A DNA stretch of 5,118 nucleotides. Source: Bryobacteraceae bacterium (GTDB lineage Bacteria; Acidobacteriota; Terriglobia; Bryobacterales; Bryobacteraceae). Location of the stretch: NCBI GenBank assembly GCA_030044325.1, contig JASHWA010000518.1, forward strand, positions 1 through 5,118, written 5' to 3'. Shown one piece after another: positions 1 to 4,741 of the stretch (positions are counted from its first letter, which is position 1; each line of letters opens with the position of its first letter). A program made the translations under genes and the position numbers. Under the pieces are notes generated by a model. It did not search any database and was not told where the DNA came from. It saw only the letters and a program-made list of their open reading frames with translations.

Positions 1-72
1 CAATTGCGCGATCGCAGTCGCGTCCTCTTCCGCGCTCGCGTCCGCGGATCGAAAAACGGTTACGGAATCCAC
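1..72 (-). CDS. 5' end of a leftward gene, possibly a DUF2007-like small protein (partial)
   Basis: Reading leftward from a GTG at 72-70 gives an open frame of 24 codons to the window edge, beginning VDSVTVFRSADASAEED (GTG read as Met). The start of the form M-x-x-VTVFR-S followed by an acidic, Ala-rich helix resembles the N-terminus of small DUF2007-type (putative signal-transducing) proteins, which I know from Acidobacteria, but 24 residues are too few for a firm call. Codon use is GC-rich and looks coding. There is no good Shine-Dalgarno sequence upstream of the GTG and no in-frame ATG, so the start is uncertain. If real, the gene is divergent from the ytxH-like gene and shares the 141-bp spacer with it. 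The rest of the gene lies outside the window. Confidence 0.4.
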   Translation of the reverse strand, partial: MDSVTVFRSADASAEEDATAIAQL

Positions 73-85
73 GACTTTAAGATAG

Positions 86-113
86 CAGTACGTAGTTGGC
101 AGTGCGTAGTTCG
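86..113 (-). repeat. Degenerate 14-bp tandem repeat (two copies), minus-oriented heptads
   Basis: CAGTACGTAGTTGG (86-99) is followed directly by CAGTGCGTAGTTCG (100-113); 12 of 14 bases match. Each 14-mer can be read as two heptads. On the minus strand the block begins CGAACTACGCACTG, and its CGAACTA heptad differs by one base from the CGAACCA heptads of the right-hand block, so the two blocks look like members of one repeat family in opposite orientation. Confidence 0.6.
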
Positions 114-160
114 CCGCCGGACACGAGCGATTGGCGACCCTCGCACGGCCCGGCGACGAT

Positions 161-200
161 CCACGAACCACGAACCAACGAACCACGAACCACGAACCAG
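161..200 (+). repeat. Heptad tandem repeat (CCACGAA)n
   Basis: Five consecutive units start at 161: CCACGAA (161-167), CCACGAA (168-174), CCAACGAA (175-182, with one extra A), CCACGAA (183-189) and CCACGAA (190-196), then a partial CCAG. The four 7-base units are identical. Because 7 is not a multiple of 3, the array reads as a TNHEP-type peptide in more than one frame, which creates false small ORFs. I recall such CGAACCA/CGAACTA heptads as scattered intergenic repeats in Solibacter-like Acidobacteria; their function is unknown to me. Confidence 0.85.
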
Positions 201-213
201 CTAAACTAAAAGC

Positions 214-471
214 ATGGAAGCGAAAGGCAATTTCGTATGGTTTGTTGCCGGCGCAGCGATTGGAGCCACCATCGCGCTGCTGTACGCGCCGCAATCCGGA
301 CGTGATACACGCCGGGTGATCAAAAAGAAATCTCGCGAAGCGCGCGAGGCCATCTCCGAGCACGGAGGCGACCTGTGGGAAAAGGGCCGCGAGCTGTATG
401 AAAAGGGTTTGCGTGTGGCCGACGACGCCGCCGAGATGATCGAGCGCGGCCGCCGTCTGGTCGAAGGCTAA
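214..471 (+). CDS. YtxH domain-containing small membrane-anchored protein
   Basis: An 85-residue protein with the YtxH family layout: a Gly/Ala-rich hydrophobic segment at residues 7-24, then the family signature LYAPQSGRDTRR at 22-34, then a long charged amphipathic helix rich in Lys, Arg and Glu (about 37-82). YtxH proteins are small, often stress-linked envelope proteins of unknown biochemical role; the helix probably lies on the cytoplasmic side. The length is near the family's usual 80-120 residues. The ATG at 214 keeps the hydrophobic segment right at the N-terminus. There is no clear Shine-Dalgarno sequence before it, only an A-rich stretch (204-211), and the heptad repeat ends 13 bp upstream. 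The P5C dehydrogenase gene starts 35 bp after its stop on the same strand, so co-transcription is possible although no functional link is evident. Confidence 0.85.
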   Translation: MEAKGNFVWFVAGAAIGATIALLYAPQSGRDTRRVIKKKSREAREAISEHGGDLWEKGRELYEKGLRVADDAAEMIERGRRLVEG

Positions 472-491
472 GCCCGGCGAATCTGACATCC

Positions 492-498
492 AAAGAGG
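492..498 (+). promoter_or_regulatory. Shine-Dalgarno sequence that decides the P5C dehydrogenase start
   Basis: AAAGAGG at 492-498 precedes two adjacent in-frame candidate starts, GTG at 504 (5 nt after the last G) and ATG at 507 (8 nt after). Both distances are usable, but the ATG has the better codon and near-optimal spacing, so 507 is preferred. The choice changes the protein by one residue. Confidence 0.7.
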
Positions 499-506
499 TT
501 AAAGTG

Positions 507-2078
507 ATGACTCCCGTCATGTCGCGGCCGCTTGCCGCCTTCAAGAACGAACCTGTGCTCGATTTCGCGCGCGCGGAAAATATGGACGCGGCGAAAGCGG
601 CGCTCGAAAAAGTGCGCGCCCGGTTCGGCCGCGAATACCAGCCATGGATCGCCGGCGCACATCATAAAACCGGCGATATTTTGCACAGCACCAACCCGGC
701 AAAGCCGTCCGAGGTCGTCGGAAAACACCACCGCGCGACGCCCCAGCTCGCCGCACGCGCCATCGAGGACGCACACGCCTATTTCCCCGAATACAGCCGC
801 ACGCCCGCGGAAAAACGCGTCGAAATGGCCGCGCGCGTGGCTGCCATCCTTCGTGAGCGCAAGTTCGAATTCGACGCCTGGCTGGTTTCCGAAGCCGGAA
901 AAACGTGGCCGGAAGCCGATGCCGACGTGAGCGAAGCCATCGATTTCTGCGAATACTACGCGCGCCAGATGCAGCGCTTCGCCGCGCCCCCGCCGGTGGT
1001 GCAGATGCCCGGAGAGCACGACGAAATGGTGTATCTCCCGCTGGGCGCGGGCGTCATCATTCCGCCGTGGAATTTTCCGCTCGCGATCATGACCGGCATG
1101 AGCGTCGCCGCGCTGGTCACCGGCAACACCATCGTGATCAAACCGTCGAGCGAGACGCCCACCATCGCCGCCAAGTTCGCCGAAGTGCTGCTTGAAGCCG
1201 GATTCCCGCCGCGCAGCTTCGCGCTGTCGACCGGTAGCGGCGCCGCCGTAGGCGACGTTCTCGTGGAGCACGCCAAAACGCGTTTCGTTTCCTTCACCGG
1301 ATCGCGCGACGTCGGCCTGCGCATCAATGAGCTCGCAGCCAAACCCCGCAAAGGCCAGATCTGGATCAAGCGGGTGGTCGCGGAAATGGGCGGAAAGGAC
1401 GCGATTATCGTCGACCGCGAAGCCGACCTCGACAGCGCTGTGAACGGCGTGGTCCAGTCCGCTTATGGTTACCAGGGGCAAAAATGCTCCGCCTGTTCGC
1501 GCGCGATTGTGGATGAAGCCGTCTATGATCGGTTCCTCGAAAAGCTGAAAGCCAGGGTCGATACCGTCACCGTCGGCGCGCCGGAGAATCCGCAAAATTA
1601 CATGGGCCCGGTGATCAGCGCCAGCGCCGAGAAAACCATCCTCGATTTCATCGAGACCGGGAAAAGAGAAGGCCGCCTGATCGCCGGCGGCGGAAAGGCG
1701 CCCGGCGACGGCTATTTCATTCAGCCCACGGTGATCGCCGACGTCGATTCGAAGGCGCGCATTTTCCAGGAGGAGATTTTCGGGCCGGTTCTCTCCGTCA
1801 CGCGGGCGCGGAATTTCGAGCACGCCATCGAGCTCGCCAACGACACTGAATACGGCCTCACCGGCGCCGTGTATTCCAACAATCCCGAGAAAATCAAGAA
1901 AGCGCGCCGCGAATTTTTCGTGGGCAACCTGTACATCAATCGGAAGTGCACGGGCGCCATGGTCGGCGCCCATCCCTTCGGCGGATTCAACATGTCCGGA
2001 ACCGATTCGAAAGCCGGCGGGCCCGATTATTTGCTACAATTTTTGCAGCCGAAATCGATCGCTGAAAAAGTGATCTGA
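507..2078 (+). CDS. pruA: L-glutamate gamma-semialdehyde (1-pyrroline-5-carboxylate) dehydrogenase, RocA/PruA type
   Basis: A cytoplasmic aldehyde dehydrogenase of 523 residues that oxidises L-glutamate gamma-semialdehyde (in equilibrium with P5C) to glutamate using NAD(P)+, the last step of proline and arginine/ornithine catabolism. Numbering from the ATG at 507: PPWNFP carries the oxyanion-hole Asn189; FTGSRDVG (263-270) is the cofactor-binding turn; AEMGGK holds the general base Glu293; GQKCSACSR holds the nucleophile Cys327. The 34-residue gap between Glu and Cys is the usual ALDH value. EEIFGPV (422-428) follows. The C-terminal motif HPFGGFNMSGTDSKAGGPDY is the hallmark of the monofunctional RocA/PruA group, and the length matches Bacillus RocA (about 515). 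It is not the bifunctional PutA, since no proline dehydrogenase domain is attached and none is encoded in the window. An alternative start is the GTG at 504. All key residues are intact. Confidence 0.96.
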   Translation: MTPVMSRPLAAFKNEPVLDFARAENMDAAKAALEKVRARFGREYQPWIAGAHHKTGDILHSTNPAKPSEVVGKHHRATPQLAARAIEDAHAYFPEYSRTPAEKRVEMAARVAAILRERKFEFDAWLVSEAGKTWPEADADVSEAIDFCEYYARQMQRFAAPPPVVQMPGEHDEMVYLPLGAGVIIPPWNFPLAIMTGMSVAALVTGNTIVIKPSSETPTIAAKFAEVLLEAGFPPRSFALSTGSGAAVGDVLVEHAKTRFVSFTGSRDVGLRINELAAKPRKGQIWIKRVVAEMGGKDAIIVDREADLDSAVNGVVQSAYGYQGQKCSACSRAIVDEAVYDRFLEKLKARVDTVTVGAPENPQNYMGPVISASAEKTILDFIETGKREGRLIAGGGKAPGDGYFIQPTVIADVDSKARIFQEEIFGPVLSVTRARNFEHAIELANDTEYGLTGAVYSNNPEKIKKARREFFVGNLYINRKCTGAMVGAHPFGGFNMSGTDSKAGGPDYLLQFLQPKSIAEKVI

Positions 2079-2102
2079 TCTTCGGCGCATGATCGATACA
2101 AG

Positions 2103-2118
2103 GGAGGCGCCGACCTCC
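2103..2118 (+). other. Small GGAGG/CCTCC hairpin between pruA and the cytochrome gene
   Basis: In the 73-bp gap between pruA and the cytochrome c gene, GGAGG (2103-2107) and CCTCC (2114-2118) can pair around a six-base loop. No T-tract follows, so a classic Rho-independent terminator is unlikely. GGAGG is also a perfect Shine-Dalgarno core, but no start codon stands at a useful distance. It could be a processing or pausing structure, or chance. Confidence 0.3.
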
Positions 2119-2151
2119 GCGTAAACTCACCCGTTTCGACGAAAGGAAAAA

Positions 2152-2436
2152 ATGAAAAAAATTCTCGTACTGTTATTGAGCGTTTCCGCCATGTCGTTTG
2201 CCGGCGCCGCCGAAGGAAAGGCAGTGTACGCGTCCAAGTGCCAGATGTGCCATGGACCGGAGGGCGTGCCCAAGGAATCGATGGCCAAATCCATGGGGCT
2301 GAAGCCGCTTGCGGATTCGCACGGCGACGTGAAGGAAATCGTTGCCAAGGGCAAGGGCAAAATGAAGCCCGTCGCCGGGTTGAGCGAAAAGCAGGTTGCC
2401 GACGTGGCGGCCTACGTCGAGTCGCTCAGAAAATAA
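2152..2436 (+). CDS. Small exported monohaem cytochrome c (class I type)
   Basis: A 94-residue precursor. A Sec signal peptide (MKK, hydrophobic core 4-16, AGAA at 17-20) would be cleaved after residue 19 or 20, leaving about 74 residues in the periplasm. Haem c would attach at C30-Q-M-C33-H34, with His34 as proximal ligand. Met71 in GKMKPVAGL is the likely distal ligand, and the last helix (LSEKQVADVAAYVESL, 77-92) is typical of class I cytochromes c. It should be a soluble one-electron carrier; its partners are not shown. GAAAGGA at 2141-2147 is a good ribosome binding site 4-5 nt before the ATG. The gene follows pruA by 73 bp, but its exported nature fits better with the haem-binding protein that converges on it from the right, with adjacent stop codons. 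Confidence 0.93.
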   Translation: MKKILVLLLSVSAMSFAGAAEGKAVYASKCQMCHGPEGVPKESMAKSMGLKPLADSHGDVKEIVAKGKGKMKPVAGLSEKQVADVAAYVESLRK

Positions 2437-3441
2437 TCACCTGACATTCAGCAGCGCCATCACGGCGAACCCCGTCGCGGCGTCCTGCATGAAGCGGATC
2501 TGCATTGATCCCGGTGCATACTTCTGGTTCAGCGAAAGCGCTTCCCACGCTCCGGTCTGCGGATTTTGATGCGACTTGAGCCAGGCAAGCGCTTTTTCCA
2601 TGTGCGCGTCGAATTGCGATACGCCCGCGCGCTCCAGCACAAAAGTCGTAAACGCCGTCGCATAGGCGTTCGAGCCGGGCTGCGCCGGCGCAGCGGGGTG
2701 ATCCTTGAACGGCCCCATCGACGCGATCGTCCATCCACCGTCGGGTTGCTGCGCCTTGTAGGCGCCCTTTAAAATTTCCGAGCGCGCCGATTTCGGCAGC
2801 AGATCGCGCATCATCGCCGACGCCCACAACACCATCAGCCGGTTCTGAAGCGGCTGTTTTTCGAGGCCCTCGCGCAGATATTTTTTGAGCGCCGCCACAT
2901 TCGGCTGGAAGCGCACGTCGTCTTCGCGCGTGGACGCGATGGCCCCCAGCGCCGCGCCGAAATACTCCGACTCGGGCATCTCCCAGGGATCCAGGTTCGC
3001 CGTGTTCCACGCCCACGCGCCGTTGGGGTTTTGCAGTTTCCACAGCCGCTCGAACGCTTCCTCCGAATCGGGCAGGAACAGCGCGGCGAAAATCGCCTCC
3101 ACGCTGACCTCCTGGCCGGCGATCGCTCCTTTCGCGGTGGGATAAAGCTCGGCCGGTGTGCTTTTCGAGACGCGCGATCTTAACATCGCGAGCAATCCCG
3201 TCTCATACTCGCTCGGCCCGCTCTCATCCAGCGCGCGGCGTAGCGCCGGCCGCGCCATCAGGTAGGTCATGTTGGTGTGGCAGGAAACGCACGGATGCGC
3301 GTTCTGGTTGGCGCGCGGCCAGGCGAACCACTCCTTCTGACGCGAATCGAGATAATCCGCCGCCAGCCGCGGATTCCAGTCCGCGGCAAATGCCGGCGCG
3401 ACGATCACGGCGAGCAACACGGCAGATCGTTTCATACGCAT
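2437..3441 (-). CDS. Exported protein with a CXXCH haem motif and a squalene-cyclase/prenyltransferase-like toroid
   Basis: A 334-residue protein of unknown function. Residues 1-19 form a signal peptide (MRMKR, hydrophobic core, AFA before ADW). A c-type haem motif, C51-V-S-C54-H55, sits soon after in HPCVSCHTNMTYLMARPAL. The rest is helical with three QW-like motifs of the alpha/alpha-toroid fold: Q137-NPN-G141-A-W143, Q232-PD-GG-W237 and Q292-NPQT-G297-A-W299, each after a helix. I see no DXDD motif of squalene-hopene cyclase and no zinc-site pattern of prenyltransferases, so an enzyme role is not supported; the toroid may act as a scaffold or binding domain. Only one CXXCH is present and the distal haem ligand is not evident. 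Starts at 3441 or 3435 (MKRSAV) both fit; neither has a clear Shine-Dalgarno sequence. The gene is divergent from the DUF4159 gene (44-bp gap) and abuts the cytochrome gene tail to tail. Confidence 0.85.
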   Translation of the reverse strand: MRMKRSAVLLAVIVAPAFAADWNPRLAADYLDSRQKEWFAWPRANQNAHPCVSCHTNMTYLMARPALRRALDESGPSEYETGLLAMLRSRVSKSTPAELYPTAKGAIAGQEVSVEAIFAALFLPDSEEAFERLWKLQNPNGAWAWNTANLDPWEMPESEYFGAALGAIASTREDDVRFQPNVAALKKYLREGLEKQPLQNRLMVLWASAMMRDLLPKSARSEILKGAYKAQQPDGGWTIASMGPFKDHPAAPAQPGSNAYATAFTTFVLERAGVSQFDAHMEKALAWLKSHQNPQTGAWEALSLNQKYAPGSMQIRFMQDAATGFAVMALLNVR

Positions 3442-3485
3442 AGTCTATCGTCATTTCTCAACAGCGGTGATATCCTCAGGTTGAG
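3442..3485. promoter_or_regulatory. 44-bp divergent spacer between the haem-toroid and DUF4159 genes
   Basis: Only 44 bp separate the two start codons. If both genes are transcribed from here, their promoters must overlap each other or reach into the opposite gene, which would couple their expression. The spacer is more AT-rich than its surroundings. CAGG at 3477-3480 could serve as a weak ribosome binding site for the DUF4159 gene, 5 nt from its ATG. I see no convincing -35/-10 pair. Confidence 0.4.
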
Positions 3486-4310
3486 ATGCGCGGGCGCGGG
3501 CTGATTCTGACGATCGCGTCTGTGGGCGCTCTGCTCGCCTTCCAACGCCCGTTCCGTCAATATCCCGGCGTCGAATACGACGATTTCCCCCTCCCTCCGG
3601 ACTGGACCCGGAAAGCCGAGTTCGCCTTCGCGCGATTGATGTACCCGCAGGTTCGCGGCCGCTTCCGCGGCTTCGGCGCGTGGGGCAATGGCGACTGGCG
3701 CCAGGGTTACTCCATCTGGACGCAGGATTATCCCCGCGCGGACCGCCACTTTTCGCAAGCCGTCCGCCGCCTCACCCGCATCGACATCCGCAGCGTGGAG
3801 CAACCCGTCAATCTCGACGACGGCGACGATGTGTTCAACTGGCCCTGGCTCTACGCCGTCCAGACCGGCCGCTGGAGCCTGACTGACGATCAGGCCGCTA
3901 AGCTGCGCGAATACCTCCTACGCGGTGGATTTTTCATGTGCGACGACTTCTGGGGCGAACAGGATTGGGACGTTTTCATGCAAAGCATGCGCCGCGTCTT
4001 CCCCGACCGCGAAGTCGTCGATCTCGACAATCGCGACCCGATCTTTCACGTGATCTACGATCTCGACAATCGCTACCAGGTTCCCGGCGCGCGTTATTTG
4101 ACCACCGGCGTGACCGAAAAATGCGAGGGCTGTCCGGCGCACTGGCGCGGAATCTACGACGATCGCGGACGCGTCATGGTCGCCATGACTCCCAACTCCG
4201 ATATCGGCGATTCCTGGGAGTGGGCCGACGACCCGCGCTATGACGAGAAATTTTCAGCGCTCGGAATCCGCATCGGCGTGAACTACATCGTCTACGCGAT
4301 GACGCATTAA
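3486..4310 (+). CDS. DUF4159 domain-containing membrane-anchored or exported protein
   Basis: A 274-residue protein. One hydrophobic N-terminal segment (residues 5-19, after MRGR) is a signal peptide or anchor. The rest matches DUF4159 as I know it: FAFARLMYP (46-54), the DYPRADRHF region (81-89), VFNWPWLYAVQTGRW (116-130), LREYLLRGGFFMCDDFWG (140-157), DPIFHVIYDL with QVPG (184-201), and the C-terminal block SDIGDSWEWADDPRYD then GVNYIVYAMTH. The function of the family is not known; its fold is thought to resemble glutamine-amidotransferase/flavodoxin-like domains, but I see no sure catalytic set. A local CEGCPAH (C213, C216, H219) could bind a metal or form a disulfide. DLDNR occurs twice (179-183, 192-196) from an exact 15-bp direct repeat. 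The ATG at 3486 has a weak AGG 5 nt upstream. Divergence from the haem-toroid gene suggests a shared job. Confidence 0.9.
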   Translation: MRGRGLILTIASVGALLAFQRPFRQYPGVEYDDFPLPPDWTRKAEFAFARLMYPQVRGRFRGFGAWGNGDWRQGYSIWTQDYPRADRHFSQAVRRLTRIDIRSVEQPVNLDDGDDVFNWPWLYAVQTGRWSLTDDQAAKLREYLLRGGFFMCDDFWGEQDWDVFMQSMRRVFPDREVVDLDNRDPIFHVIYDLDNRYQVPGARYLTTGVTEKCEGCPAHWRGIYDDRGRVMVAMTPNSDIGDSWEWADDPRYDEKFSALGIRIGVNYIVYAMTH

Positions 4311-4353
4311 CATCCGGACCGACGCCTTTTCGCAGCTCTCGCCCGCGCTCAAG

Positions 4354-4394
4354 AAAAGGGGACTGACCACTCTGTGTGGTGGACCCCATTTTTT
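4354..4394 (+). terminator. Imperfect hairpin followed by T6: possible terminator at the IS boundary
   Basis: AAAAGGGG (4354-4361) can pair with CCCC and the T-run (4384-4387, 4389-4392, with A4388 bulged), and ACCAC (4366-4370) pairs with GTGGT (4376-4380) around a five-base loop, with a small internal loop between. T6 lies at 4389-4394. In rightward transcripts this could end the DUF4159 mRNA 44-84 bp after its stop. The right half belongs to the IS end, so the structure may have been completed by the insertion or may be part of the element. A fold-energy calculation was not possible. Confidence 0.4.
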
Positions 4395-4453
4395 GGACAA
4401 AAAAGTGACCCCTTCTTAGATGGTGGGGCGGCATTTGAAAATAGGAGAAGACA

Positions 4454-4741
4454 ATGCCGCAAACCCGAAAGAATCATCCGCCGAGCCTGAAGGCCAAGGT
4501 GGCCATCGAGGCGATCAAGGGCCAAAAGACCACCGCGCAAATCGCCCAAACCTACGGCGTCCATCCGACCCAGATCGGCTTTTGGAAACGCCAGGCGATG
4601 GAGGGCTTGCCGGACGTGTTCGCTCACGGTCGCGAACAAGTGCGCCAGCAGGCCGACCAGGAGAAGGCCGAGCTGTACCAGCAGATCGGACAGTTGAAAG
4701 TCGAGCTGGACTTTCTCAAAAAAAGAGCTGGGCTCGGGTGA
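4454..4741 (+). CDS. IS3-family transposase OrfA
   Basis: A 95-residue DNA-binding subunit. Residues 11-50 (LKAKVAIEAIKGQKT, then AQIAQTYGVHPTQIGFWKRQ) form the transposase_8 helix-turn-helix that recognises the IS ends. Residues 67-90, with the QQIGQLKVELDFLKK segment, are a leucine-zipper-like coiled coil for multimerisation. The length is normal for the family. AGGAG at 4443-4447 stands 6 nt before the ATG, a strong ribosome binding site. The frame ends at TGA 4739-4741, 15 nt past an A7 run where the ribosome probably shifts to make the OrfAB transposase; OrfA alone acts as a regulator in known IS3 elements. Confidence 0.93.
   Translation: MPQTRKNHPPSLKAKVAIEAIKGQKTTAQIAQTYGVHPTQIGFWKRQAMEGLPDVFAHGREQVRQQADQEKAELYQQIGQLKVELDFLKKRAGLG
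4715..4727 (+). other. Putative frameshift site: A7 run followed by AGA
   Basis: In the OrfA frame the codons are CTC AAA AAA AGA GCT. Seven As run from 4718 to 4724. OrfB homology continues in the +1 frame, as K-K-E-L-G-S-G-E-E-R-R-R, which needs one A to be skipped. A lysine tRNA on AAA 4721-4723 could slip +1 onto 4722-4724 and keep full pairing while AGA, usually a rare codon in GC-rich genomes, waits in the A site. The usual IS3 signal is instead a -1 shift on A AAA AAG; here that would give a frame with no OrfB homology. A single-base indel in the A run is the main alternative. Confidence 0.5.

Larger units (their letters stand above)
73..213. promoter_or_regulatory. Divergent intergenic region holding heptad repeats
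   Basis: These 141 bp separate the putative leftward gene from the rightward ytxH-like gene and should hold promoters for both. I see no convincing -35/-10 pair. Most of the space is taken by two blocks of heptameric repeats (86-113 and 161-200) in opposite orientation, with a GC-rich centre between them (114-160). The right block ends 13 bp before the ytxH-like start codon, so it would lie in or next to the mRNA leader. Confidence 0.45.

Noticed and set aside
161..200. A CRISPR array
   Set aside because: The units are seven bases long and directly joined, with no spacers and no cas genes nearby; it is a simple tandem repeat.
4..204. A small + strand frame from TTG 4 through the heptad repeats
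   Set aside because: Its C-terminal half is only the translated heptad array (TNHEP pattern), it has a TTG start without a ribosome site, and its first part overlaps a better coding frame on the minus strand.
468..1973. A 501-codon open frame on the minus strand opposite the P5C dehydrogenase gene
   Set aside because: It is in codon register with the real gene and exists because that gene almost lacks TTA, CTA and TCA codons. The translation has no recognisable family and low complexity, while the + strand protein is complete with all catalytic residues.
504..2436. A link between proline catabolism and the cytochrome c gene as one pathway operon
   Set aside because: They are on the same strand 73 bp apart, but P5C dehydrogenase is cytoplasmic and NAD(P)-dependent while the cytochrome is exported; no proline dehydrogenase or other link is visible.
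2426..3043. A 205-codon minus-strand frame overlapping the haem-toroid gene in another frame
   Set aside because: The overlapping 334-residue frame has a signal peptide, CXXCH and QW motifs; this one has none, is Arg/Gly/Ala-rich and is a typical high-GC shadow.
4393..4421. TTGGAC, 17 bp, TTAGAT as a promoter for the transposase
   Set aside because: Spacing is ideal and outward IS promoters near the left end are known, but each box matches the sigma-70 consensus at only three of six positions, so I do not list it as a feature.
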